DNA from: Pelagibius sp050043265 | GTDB lineage: Bacteria > Pseudomonadota > Alphaproteobacteria > Kiloniellales > Kiloniellaceae | NCBI GenBank assembly: GCA_050043265.1 | Contig: JBHJIR010000009.1 | Span: 40,768-104,767, forward strand | Direction of reading: 5' to 3' | Length of the DNA: 64,000 nt | In this document: piece by piece, positions 35,670 to 43,979 of the stretch | Layout of the letters: each line of letters opens with the position of its first letter | How positions within the stretch are numbered: the stretch's first letter is position 1 | Notes under the pieces: generated by a model | Database searches by the model: none | Told to the model about the DNA's origin: nothing | The model's input: the letters and a program-made list of their open reading frames with translations, nothing else | Program-made: the position numbers and the translations under genes

Positions 35670-38150
35670 TTGCGCCTTCTTGTCCTTCGCCTGCTTGCAC
35701 TGCTGACCGTCTGCCTGGGGCTTGCCGTCCCGGCGGCCGCGTCGGCGCAGACGAGAGAAGCGCGCAAGCCCGTGACGCCGGTCTCGGTGCCTGTCGAGCA
35801 ATGGGAGCGCGGCCTCGACCTGGTGGACCAGCAGCTCAGCCGGGCCGACACCACCGCCGAGAGCGCCACCCATTTTTTCGAGGTGACCAGTGAGATCCGC
35901 AAGCAGGCGCAGGCGGCTGCCGCGGCCCTGCAGCCGCGCGTCGAGAGCCTGCAGCGGCGCCTCGACGCCTTGGGGCCGGCGCCGGGAGAGGGGGGAGCCT
36001 CCGAGGCACCGGAAGTGGCGGCCCAGCGCGCGACCCTGAGCGAGGACCTGCAGCGGCTGAACGCACAGATCGCCCAGGCCAAGCTGGCCGTCGTGCGGGC
36101 GGATGAACTGGATTCCCAGATCGGCTCACTGTCCCAGCGCAAGCGTTTCGAGGCCCTGTTCCGCACCTATCCCTTTCCCTGGGCGGCGGAGACCTGGCAG
36201 CAGGGGGGGCCGGAACTTTTCGACATCCTGTCCCAGATCGCGCGTTCGCCGGTCCTTTGGTGGGAGGGCGTGTCGCGCGACCAGCGCCACCGGGCCCTGT
36301 CGCTGCGGGTCGCCGTCCTGTTGTCGCTGGCTCTGCTGGCCGGCGGCTTCCTGCGCTATTGGCTGATCGGCCGCTACGGGCGCGATCCGCAGATCGGCGA
36401 TCCGAGTTATAGCGCCCGCCTGATCGCCGCCATCAGCAGCGCGGTGGCGCGCGGCATCGTCCCCGCCCTGGTCTTTGCCGGCCTGTTCTACATGGCCTGG
36501 AGCAACCAGGATGTGGAGGACGATCTGTTCTGGTCGCTGCTGTCGCTGCTGTTTGCCGTGATGGCGTTCTTCAGCCTGGCCTGGGCGGTTCCTTACGCGG
36601 TGCTGTCGCCCGATCTGCCGCAGTGGCGGCTGATGCAGGTGTCGCCCAAGAACGCCCGCAAGCTCGGTTGGCGCTTCACGCTGCTGGCGGCCTTCTTCGC
36701 CCTGCAGATCTTCATGAGCCGGGCACAGGCGCTGATCGGCGTCAGCGATGCCTATTTCTCCCTCGCCACCTGCATCCTGACGGCCCTGCCGGCGGTGGCG
36801 CTGATCGATACCTCCCGCCGACGCCTGTGGCAGCGGGTGGCCCGGCCGGAGGCGCCGGCCGGCGGGCCCGATGCCACAGTGGCGGACGACGACGAAGACG
36901 CAAGGGAGACGGCGGCACCCTCGGAATCCACCTATTCGCGCGTCGTGCGCCGCCTGGTCGGCCTGGTTGCCGCGATCAGCATTCTGGCGGCGCTGGTCGG
37001 CTATGCCGACCTGGCGGATTTCCTGCTCGTCAACCTGCTGCTCAGCATTGTCACCCTGGCAGCCCTCGCCATTCTGCGCGGCCTGGGGCGCGAGGTCGTC
37101 GGCGGTGCCCTGCGTTCGGACTTCGTGCGCGAGGCGCTGGAACTGCGGCACGTCGCACGCAGCCGCATCAAGTTCTGGCTGCGGGCGCTGCTGGACGCCT
37201 TGCTGATCACCTGCGGCGTAGTGGTGATCGCCGCCATCTGGGCCTCGCCTTTCGGCGAGTTCTGGACGGAAGTGCGCCAGCTGCTGTCCGGGGTGACCAT
37301 CGGCGGGGTGACCATCTCCTTCTCCGACCTGCTGATGGCACTGGCGGTATTCGGCGCCATCCTGCTGCTGACCCGGTTGGGCCAGCGTGTCCTCAGTCAC
37401 CAAATCCTGCCGCAGACCGGCTTCGATTCCGGCGTGCAGAACTCGCTCTCCGCCGGCTTCGGCTACATCGGCATCATTCTGGCGGCGGTCTTCGGGGTGT
37501 CGGCGCTGGGTGTCGACCTCTCCAACATCGCGTTGATCGCCGGCGCGCTCTCGGTCGGTATCGGCTTCGGGCTGCAGACCATCGTCAGCAATTTCGTCTC
37601 CGGCATCATCCTGCTCATCGAGCGGCCGATCAAAGTCGGCGACTGGGTGGTGGTCGGCGGCAACGAAGGCACGGTCAGGCGCATCACCGTGCGCTCGACC
37701 GAACTGCAGACCTTCCAGCGGGCCTCGGTGATCATTCCGAACTCGGACTTCATCTCGACGCCGGTGACGAACTGGACCCATAAGGACCACTACGGCCGTA
37801 TCGAAGTCGCCGTCGGCGTGGCCTACGGCTCCGACGTCGAAAAGGTGCGCGAGGTGCTGCTCGACTGCGCGCAGAAGCACGAACGGGTGCTGACCTCGCC
37901 GGAGCCCTTCGTGCTGTTCCTGAACTTCGGCGCCAGCAGCCTGGATTTCGAACTGCGCTGCTATACCAATGAGGTCAGCTATCGGTTGTTGATCTCCAGC
38001 GACCTTCGCTTTTCGATTGACAAGGCCTTCCGCGAAGCAGGCATCGAAATCCCCTTCCCGCAACACGTGATTCATTTCGCGGACCCGGCGAACGCTGGCA
38101 AGCTGCTGGAATCAAAGGACGAAACGCCGCCTCCCGCGCCTCAGGCATGA
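35670..38150 (+). CDS. Large MscS-family mechanosensitive channel (DUF3772 type)
   Basis: This 826-residue inner-membrane protein starts with a signal peptide (about 1-27) and a periplasmic coiled-coil domain (about 30-190, DUF3772-like), then roughly eleven helices and the C-terminal MscS domain (about 590-810). The pore helix and following beta-domain show SVGIGFGLQTIVSNFVSGIILLIERPIKVGDWV and IIPNSDFISTPVTNWTHKD. It releases solutes on hypo-osmotic shock. The TTG start is supported by AGAGGA eight bases upstream and by the signal peptide. Confidence 0.9.
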   Translation: MRLLVLRLLALLTVCLGLAVPAAASAQTREARKPVTPVSVPVEQWERGLDLVDQQLSRADTTAESATHFFEVTSEIRKQAQAAAAALQPRVESLQRRLDALGPAPGEGGASEAPEVAAQRATLSEDLQRLNAQIAQAKLAVVRADELDSQIGSLSQRKRFEALFRTYPFPWAAETWQQGGPELFDILSQIARSPVLWWEGVSRDQRHRALSLRVAVLLSLALLAGGFLRYWLIGRYGRDPQIGDPSYSARLIAAISSAVARGIVPALVFAGLFYMAWSNQDVEDDLFWSLLSLLFAVMAFFSLAWAVPYAVLSPDLPQWRLMQVSPKNARKLGWRFTLLAAFFALQIFMSRAQALIGVSDAYFSLATCILTALPAVALIDTSRRRLWQRVARPEAPAGGPDATVADDDEDARETAAPSESTYSRVVRRLVGLVAAISILAALVGYADLADFLLVNLLLSIVTLAALAILRGLGREVVGGALRSDFVREALELRHVARSRIKFWLRALLDALLITCGVVVIAAIWASPFGEFWTEVRQLLSGVTIGGVTISFSDLLMALAVFGAILLLTRLGQRVLSHQILPQTGFDSGVQNSLSAGFGYIGIILAAVFGVSALGVDLSNIALIAGALSVGIGFGLQTIVSNFVSGIILLIERPIKVGDWVVVGGNEGTVRRITVRSTELQTFQRASVIIPNSDFISTPVTNWTHKDHYGRIEVAVGVAYGSDVEKVREVLLDCAQKHERVLTSPEPFVLFLNFGASSLDFELRCYTNEVSYRLLISSDLRFSIDKAFREAGIEIPFPQHVIHFADPANAGKLLESKDETPPPAPQA

Positions 38151-38164
38151 CCCCGCCGCGCCTG

Positions 38165-38192
38165 GTTGTCCGGTAGACTTATACCGGGCAAC
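38165..38192. other. Hairpin between MscS and solute-binding protein genes
   Basis: A 10-bp stem (GTTGTCCGGT/ACCGGGCAAC, nine canonical pairs plus a G-T) encloses 8 bases. It has no T-run and lies 15 bases behind the channel gene. It may be a Rho-type terminator or an operator. Confidence 0.35.
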
Positions 38193-38325
38193 GCCTATCA
38201 TGGCGCCCAAGGGTAGGGGTCATCTCCGGCCATTGGGGGGCTGGCGAAACGCGCATGCCGACGGATGCGGCGACGGCAACGGCGTCGCTGGCCGGCCCCT
38301 TGCCGAACCGCAATATGGGGCCGGG

Positions 38326-39990
38326 ATGGGCGACGGAACTCAGCATCCGATGATCGGCGCGCTACGCGCCCAGCTTGCCGAAGGCCGCGTGACCCGGCGC
38401 GAGTTTCTGCGCCTGGCGACGTTGCTCGGCGTCTCCGCCGGAACCGCCGCCAGCCTGGCCGGCATGGGGGCCGCCGCGGCAACGGGCGTCGCGGAGGCGG
38501 CGCGGCGCGGCGGGCGGCTGACCCTCGGTGGCCAGGTGCAGGCGCTGGGCGATCCGCATGCGCTGGCCTGGCTCACGCCGGCCACCATCGTGCATCAGGT
38601 CTGCGAACCGCTGACCCGTACCGGCATCGCCAACATCACGCGGCCGCACCTGCTGTCGGGCTGGCAAGCCTCGCCGGATCTGCGGACCTGGGACCTTCAC
38701 CTGCGTGACGACGTCACCTGGCGCAGCGGACGCCGCTTCACTGCGGACGACGTCGAATGGAACCTGCGCCGCATCCTCGACCCGGCGACCGGGTCTTCGG
38801 CGCTGGGGCTGATGGAAGGTTACATGCTGGCCGACAAGGTGCCGGAGGGCGAGACGCCCGTTCAGCTGTGGGACGCCGGGGCGGTGGAGAAGGTCGGCGA
38901 CTTCCACGTCCGCCTGAACCTGAAGCGGCCGCAGGTCGCGGTGCCCGAGCATCTTTTCCACTACACCAATGTCATGCTGGATCCCGACGACGATGGCCGC
39001 TTCCAGGTTGGCGCCAACGGCACCGGCGCTTTCGATCTGGTCGAGCACCGTGTCGGCGAGCGCGCCGTGTTGCGGGCGCGCGAGGATGGCTCCGGCACGG
39101 TGGCGGGCCGCCGCGCCCTGTTGGACGAACTGGTGCTGATCGATCTGGGCGATGACGCCGGGGCGGCCGCCGCCGCCCTGGTCTCGGGCCAGATCGACGG
39201 TCTGGTGCGCTGCGACTACACCGTGGCCGAGACGCTGGCCGGCTACGAGGGCTTCACCGTCCACCGCACGCGGACGTCGGCCACCGGCTTGCTGCAGATG
39301 AAAGTCGACCGGCCGCCCTTCGACGACCCGAGGGTGCGCCGGGCGCTGCGCCTTGCCGTCGATGTCGAGGCGGTGCCCCGCCTGGCCCTGCGCGGCTTCG
39401 GCGAACCGGCGGAGCATCACATGGTGGCGCCGGTGCATCCCTCCTATGTGCGCTTGCCGCCGATGGGCCATCACCCGGACCGGGCGCGCGCCCTGCTGGC
39501 GGAGGCCGGGCATCCCGACGGCCTCGACATTACCATTACCTGCAAGACCTGGCCGCAGTGGGAACTCGATGCGGTGCAGGCCATGGCCGCCCAGTTCGAC
39601 GAAGCAGGCATCCGCTGCAAGATCGAAGTGCTGCCGGCCGCGCGCTTCTGGGAGGTCTGGGACAAGGCGCCGCTGGCCTTTGTCGAATGGGCGCCGCGGC
39701 CGCTCGCCTTCATGTTGCTGGACCTCACCCTGCGCCAGGGCGTCCCGTGGAACAGCACCGGCTTTGCCGACCCGGAGATTGAGGATCTGCTGAACCGGGT
39801 GGAGGCGGAACTGGACATTGCGGCGCGCCGTCCGCTGATGGCGCGGATCGAGGCGAAACTGCAGGACGTCGGCCCGGTGGTACAGCCGAGCTGGCTGTCC
39901 GTGGTGACCGTGATGGCCGAGCGGGTCGGCGGTTTCCGGCTGCATCCGACCACCCTGCTGTCCGCCGAGGATTATTTCCTCAAGTCCTGA
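38326..39990 (+). CDS. Tat-exported peptide/nickel-type ABC substrate-binding protein
   Basis: This protein of about 554 residues begins with a twin-arginine signal (VTRREFLRLATLLGVSAG) and belongs to the SBP_bac_5 family that binds oligopeptides, glutathione or nickel complexes. Typical blocks are WDLHLRDDVTWRSGRRFTADDVEWNLRRILDP and VRRALRLAVDVEAVPRLAL. The first ATG of the frame at 38200 would place 50 residues before the Tat signal and is unlikely; 38326 or 38350 are better. No permease or ATPase genes are near it, so it is an orphan binding protein. Confidence 0.85.
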   Translation: MGDGTQHPMIGALRAQLAEGRVTRREFLRLATLLGVSAGTAASLAGMGAAAATGVAEAARRGGRLTLGGQVQALGDPHALAWLTPATIVHQVCEPLTRTGIANITRPHLLSGWQASPDLRTWDLHLRDDVTWRSGRRFTADDVEWNLRRILDPATGSSALGLMEGYMLADKVPEGETPVQLWDAGAVEKVGDFHVRLNLKRPQVAVPEHLFHYTNVMLDPDDDGRFQVGANGTGAFDLVEHRVGERAVLRAREDGSGTVAGRRALLDELVLIDLGDDAGAAAAALVSGQIDGLVRCDYTVAETLAGYEGFTVHRTRTSATGLLQMKVDRPPFDDPRVRRALRLAVDVEAVPRLALRGFGEPAEHHMVAPVHPSYVRLPPMGHHPDRARALLAEAGHPDGLDITITCKTWPQWELDAVQAMAAQFDEAGIRCKIEVLPAARFWEVWDKAPLAFVEWAPRPLAFMLLDLTLRQGVPWNSTGFADPEIEDLLNRVEAELDIAARRPLMARIEAKLQDVGPVVQPSWLSVVTVMAERVGGFRLHPTTLLSAEDYFLKS

Positions 39991-40131
39991 GGGGTTTTAA
40001 GCATAATTGGGGCTTCCGTGGTGTGAATTACGGTGTTGCGTCTGCCGCCGCGCGGCCTAAACTCGCCCACCCCGCCCCACGGAAACGCCGCTGGCCGGCG
40101 GGCGGCAAAGCTTGGCGCAGGAGGCTGGAAA

Positions 40132-40554
40132 ATGAACGAAGGCTATGCAGGTGATCTGCCCCCGGCGGAAGCCTGGGCGCTGCTGGAAAAGGACCCCCAG
40201 GCGGTGCTGATCGACGTGCGCACCGTGCCGGAGTGGGGTTTTGTCGGCCTGCCGCGTCTCGACGGCCTGGGCAAGGAGACGCTCTGCATTTCCTGGCAGG
40301 TGTTTCCCGACATGGCGCGCAACGAGAATTTCGTCGCGGAGGTCGCCGCCCGGGGTGTCGCCCAGGACCAGCCGGTCCTGCTGCTGTGCCGCTCCGGCGC
40401 GCGCTCGCGCTCGGCGGCCATTGCGCTGACCGCCGCCGGCTTCGGACCCTGCTACAATGTGGCCGAGGGCTTCGAGGGCGACCGCGACGGCGCGCATCAC
40501 CGCGGCAGCGTCGGTGGCTGGAAGGTCGCCGGCCTGCCCTGGGCCCAGGGCTGA
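40132..40554 (+). CDS. Rhodanese-like sulfurtransferase
   Basis: This 140-residue single-domain rhodanese carries the active-site loop CRSGARS with Cys86. It ends in a GGWKVAGLPW segment common to this subgroup. AGGAGG precedes the ATG. It lies 22 bases before metZ and is probably co-transcribed with it, suggesting that it handles sulfane sulfur for the sulfhydrylase step or detoxifies excess sulfide. Confidence 0.88.
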   Translation: MNEGYAGDLPPAEAWALLEKDPQAVLIDVRTVPEWGFVGLPRLDGLGKETLCISWQVFPDMARNENFVAEVAARGVAQDQPVLLLCRSGARSRSAAIALTAAGFGPCYNVAEGFEGDRDGAHHRGSVGGWKVAGLPWAQG

Positions 40555-40576
40555 TTTCAGACTAGAGACCGCGAAG

Positions 40577-41782
40577 ATGCCCATGGTCAGTCACGACAGT
40601 AACAACAGCAATCGGCGCTGGCGCCCGCAGACCGAACTGGTGCGCGGCGGCCTGGCCCGCAGCCCCTTCGACGAGACCAGCGAGGCGCTGTATCTCACCT
40701 CCGGCTTCGTCTACGGGACCGCCGAGGAGGCCGAGGCCGCCTTCAAGGGCGACAAGGACCGCTTCGTCTACTCGCGCTACGCCAACCCGACGGTGTCGAT
40801 GTTCGAGGAGCGCCTGCGGCTGCTGGAAGGCGCCGAGGCCTGTCGGGCGACGGCCAGCGGCATGAGCGCGGTCTTCGCCGCGCTGATGGCGCAGTTGAAG
40901 GCCGGCGACCGTCTGGTCGCCTCACGCGCGCTGTTCGGCTCCTGCCAGTACATCGTCGCCGAACTGCTGCCGCGCTTCGGCGTCGAAACGCAGATGGTCG
41001 ACGGCACCGACCTCGCGGCCTGGGAGCAGGCGCTGTCCAAGCCCACCCAGGCGGTGTTCCTGGAGACGCCGTCCAACCCGACGCTGGAGATCATCGACAT
41101 CGCCGCGGTGAGCGAACGGGCTCACGCCGCCGGCGCCACGGTGGTGGTCGACAATGTCTTCGCCACGCCGATCCTGCAGCGCCCCCTCGCGCTGGGCGCC
41201 GACGTGGTGGTCTATTCGGCGACCAAGCACATCGACGGCCAGGGCCGCACCCTGGGCGGCGCCATCCTGTGCAGCGAGTCCTTCATCAAGGACCACCTGC
41301 AGAACTTCTATCGCCACACCGGCCCCTCGATGAGTCCCTTCAACGCCTGGGTCATGGTGAAGGGTCTGGAGACCCTGGACCTGCGCGTGCAGCGCCATTG
41401 CGCCAACGCGCTGGCTGTCGCCGAATTCCTGGAAGGCCGCAAGGGCGTGACGCGGGTGCTCTACCCGGGCCTCGCCAGCCATCCGCAGCACGACCTCGCC
41501 AAGCGCCAGATGCAGGGCGGCAGCACCCTGGTCGCCTTCGAGGTCGAGGGCGGCAAGGCCCGTGCCTTCCGCGTGATGAACGCGCTGGGCCTCATCGACA
41601 TCTCCAACAACCTCGGCGATTCGAAAAGCCTGGTCACCCACCCGGCGACCACCACCCACCAGCGTCTGACGCCGGAAGCCCGCGCCGAACTCGGTATCGG
41701 CGATGGCCTGCTGCGGCTTTCCGTCGGCCTGGAAGACGCCGCCGACCTGATCGACGACCTGGAACAGGCGCTGAGCCTTTAG
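40577..41782 (+). CDS. metZ: O-succinylhomoserine sulfhydrylase
   Basis: This 401-residue PLP enzyme of the Cys/Met metabolism family makes homocysteine directly from O-succinylhomoserine and sulfide. The PLP lysine is Lys217 in YSATKHIDGQGRTLGG, with VVVDNVFATPILQRPL ahead holding the conserved Asp. The SATKHIDGQGRTLGG wording is typical of MetZ rather than of cystathionine synthases. ATG 40583 is an alternative start. A metE-like gene lies elsewhere in the window at 56600. Confidence 0.9.
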   Translation: MPMVSHDSNNSNRRWRPQTELVRGGLARSPFDETSEALYLTSGFVYGTAEEAEAAFKGDKDRFVYSRYANPTVSMFEERLRLLEGAEACRATASGMSAVFAALMAQLKAGDRLVASRALFGSCQYIVAELLPRFGVETQMVDGTDLAAWEQALSKPTQAVFLETPSNPTLEIIDIAAVSERAHAAGATVVVDNVFATPILQRPLALGADVVVYSATKHIDGQGRTLGGAILCSESFIKDHLQNFYRHTGPSMSPFNAWVMVKGLETLDLRVQRHCANALAVAEFLEGRKGVTRVLYPGLASHPQHDLAKRQMQGGSTLVAFEVEGGKARAFRVMNALGLIDISNNLGDSKSLVTHPATTTHQRLTPEARAELGIGDGLLRLSVGLEDAADLIDDLEQALSL

Positions 41783-42175
41783 ATTTCGCCCGATGCGGGA
41801 GTCCAGTCCTTCTGCGTGGAGGGGGACTTTGCTGGCTTAATCGACGGCATCGACAGCCTGGGACCGTCCACTCGTTTTGAGTTCGTCAGGCTTCAGAAAT
41901 AATAATATTTCTAAAATCATTGAATTGTGAAATAAATATTCCCATATAATTGTTGTGGGGAATGTATTTTTTCGAAATCAATGATTTTTCACGGTTCCTC
42001 CAAGAGACTTTTATTTGCGAATCATACGCCGTGCGGCGCCGCCTCTCTCAACATTTTTAGGGGGCACGGCGACCGGCGACCGCACAACCAGAACAGAAGT
42101 CCGCAGAAACGCCCCGTTTAGTCCGCAACAGGCGGCTGAAGATTTTGCGGGTGGGGCGGCCTCTCAGGAGCAGAC
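41783..42175. promoter_or_regulatory. AT-rich intergenic island with a 76-bp nested palindrome
   Basis: No gene is visible. From about 41890 to 42020 the sequence is strongly AT-rich, unlike the rest of the window. The outer inverted repeat AAAATCATTGA (41913-41923) / TCAATGATTTT (41978-41988) is perfect, and an inner repeat ATTCCC (41938-41943) / GGGAAT (41958-41963) is centred on the same axis with equal 14-base segments between. This lies about 190 bases before the PEP-CTERM-type acyltransferase gene and probably contains its promoter or a nucleoid-protein site. Confidence 0.6.
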
Positions 42176-43030
42176 GTGATCATCCCGCAAGACGGTGCCC
42201 CGACTCCCTCGACCATCGCAACGGCAGGCTGGACTCCGTCGATATCGGAACCTGAACGTCATGCGTCGGACCGCATCGCCCGCGACCTCTATTGCCAGTA
42301 TTTCGATACCCTCGTCGCCGATACAGACGATCTCCGCAGCGAAGCCTTCAGGCTGCGATACCAGGTCTATTGCGTCGAAAACCCCTATGAGGCTGCCGCC
42401 GACAATCCAGAAGAACTGGAGCACGACGATTACGACGAACGCGCTACCCAATGCCTTCTTCGGCACAAGAGCAGCGGCGCCTGGGCCGGCACTGTGCGCC
42501 TGGTCCTGCCGGACCCCGATGCGCCTTTTCACAGTTTCGCTTTGCAGGAGGTCTGCGACGAGCCAATGATCCTGGAGGGGGCCCGCTTTCCGATTCAGCG
42601 GATGGCGGAGATTTCGCGCTTTTGCATCTCCAAGGATTTTCGCAAGCGGCAGGGCGATTGGCTGTATCCGGGAAGCAACACGCCGGAAGACAGAGAGAAC
42701 GACCACCGCGTCATTCCCAACATGACTTTGGGCCTGATCGAGGGGCTCGTGCGTATGAGCCTGGAAAGTAGGACCTTCTACTGGTGCGCGCTGATGGAGC
42801 GGCCCCTGTTGCGGCTGCTCGGGCGTTTGGGAATTCATTTTGAGAACATTGGCCCGCTGGTCGTTCATCATGGCCGCCGGCAGCCCTGCTTTGTGGAACT
42901 CGAAACCCTGCTGCTGCGCGTGCACGAAGAACGCCCGGATGTCTGGGAGACCGTGACCGCCGCCGGCCGACATTGGGATCAGCTGAAACGGGCCTTGGCA
43001 GCCGAGCCTCACTGGATCCCGCCCTCATAA
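42176..43030 (+). CDS. PEP-CTERM/exosortase-associated acyltransferase
   Basis: This 284-residue protein is a GNAT-fold enzyme of the family found next to exosortase systems and related to autoinducer synthases: DTDDLRSEAFRLRYQVYCVENPYE near residue 50 and RMAEISRFCISKDFRKR near 140. The GTG start has AGGAG six bases upstream. In other bacteria these enzymes belong to exopolysaccharide and PEP-CTERM loci; here no exosortase or polysaccharide genes are visible. It may make an acylated signal or modify a surface polymer. The next gene is a LapG-like protease. Confidence 0.8.
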   Translation: MIIPQDGAPTPSTIATAGWTPSISEPERHASDRIARDLYCQYFDTLVADTDDLRSEAFRLRYQVYCVENPYEAAADNPEELEHDDYDERATQCLLRHKSSGAWAGTVRLVLPDPDAPFHSFALQEVCDEPMILEGARFPIQRMAEISRFCISKDFRKRQGDWLYPGSNTPEDRENDHRVIPNMTLGLIEGLVRMSLESRTFYWCALMERPLLRLLGRLGIHFENIGPLVVHHGRRQPCFVELETLLLRVHEERPDVWETVTAAGRHWDQLKRALAAEPHWIPPS

Positions 43031-43226
43031 ATCGTCGAGGTCGGGCCGCTGCCGCTGACGCGAACTGCACAATGACTGGGACACCTGACGCGTCTCTGCG
43101 TGGCGGTGATCGTCCGCGCCGGAGGGTGGCGCCAAGTTACTGCCGACATCATCAGTGAACCGCAGATAGCCCTCCCCCCTGGGGGGCAAGTGTCCTCGGT
43201 TTCAACGTTCGACGGGATTTCATACT

Positions 43227-43979
43227 GTGCTGCGGCGCCGCTTCGCAATCGCATCTGCCGCCCTGCTCAGTCTGGTTACCCTGATCGCTGCGCCCCAATC
43301 CACCGCGCCTCAAAGTCTTTCCGACGTGGTTCAGGCGACGAAGTCGCTCGAGCGCGGGGACGGTCTGTTCGGTTCGGCCGAAGTCAGATCGAATTCGCTG
43401 AGGGGCCTGCCGCAATGGAACCGCGTGCTGGGGGTGATGAAGGGGCCAGGGCAAGCCTTTCATGCCTGCGCTGCCGCGCGGGCCGGGTGCGCGACTCCCG
43501 TTCTGGTGAAGTGGCGCGGTCTCATCGTCGCCGCCTCCAAGCTCTCGCGGCGCGAGCAGGTCAAGACCGTCAACGACTTCTTCAACCGCTGGCCCTACAA
43601 GCAGGATCGCGAGCTCTATGGGGTCCTGGAGTACTGGGCGACCCCGTTGGAATTCATGAAACGGTCGGGCGACTGCGAAGACTATGCAATCGCCAAGTAC
43701 TTCGCATTGCGTGAACTCGGCTTCAGCATCGACGATTTGCGGGTCGTGGCGCTGAGAGACCGTATCCGCAATGTCGGTCATGCCGTCCTGGCCGTCCAAG
43801 TTGATGGCGACTTCCTCATCCTCGACAGCCTGTCGAACCTCATCCTGTCCCATACCCGCTACACCCACTACGTGCCCCAGGTGTCGATGAACGAGACGGC
43901 GCGCTGGGCCCATGTCGGCAGTGCCGGCAAGCACAAGGCCGATGTCTTCCAACGTATACCGACCCGAAAACGCAAGTGA
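43227..43979 (+). CDS. BTLCP transglutaminase-like cysteine peptidase (LapG-like)
   Basis: This 250-residue protein has a signal peptide (about 1-22) and the bacterial transglutaminase-like cysteine protease domain. The catalytic triad is visible as Cys150 in SGDCEDYA, His185 in VGHAVLAV and Asp200 in ILDSLSN. LapG, the best-known member, cuts large surface adhesins in the periplasm and is held back by the c-di-GMP receptor LapD. No LapD or LapA gene is near; instead a membrane HD-GYP-like gene overlaps its end (GTGA). The start GTG has only a weak ribosome site. Confidence 0.88.
   Translation: MLRRRFAIASAALLSLVTLIAAPQSTAPQSLSDVVQATKSLERGDGLFGSAEVRSNSLRGLPQWNRVLGVMKGPGQAFHACAAARAGCATPVLVKWRGLIVAASKLSRREQVKTVNDFFNRWPYKQDRELYGVLEYWATPLEFMKRSGDCEDYAIAKYFALRELGFSIDDLRVVALRDRIRNVGHAVLAVQVDGDFLILDSLSNLILSHTRYTHYVPQVSMNETARWAHVGSAGKHKADVFQRIPTRKRK

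Noticed and set aside
40005..40131. Possible SAM-II type riboswitch before the rhodanese-metZ operon
   Set aside because: GTGGTGTGAATTACGGTGTTGCG has a slight likeness to the GGTGATTTG...TTGC pattern of SAM-II, but the pseudoknot segments and the P1 pairing are not found.
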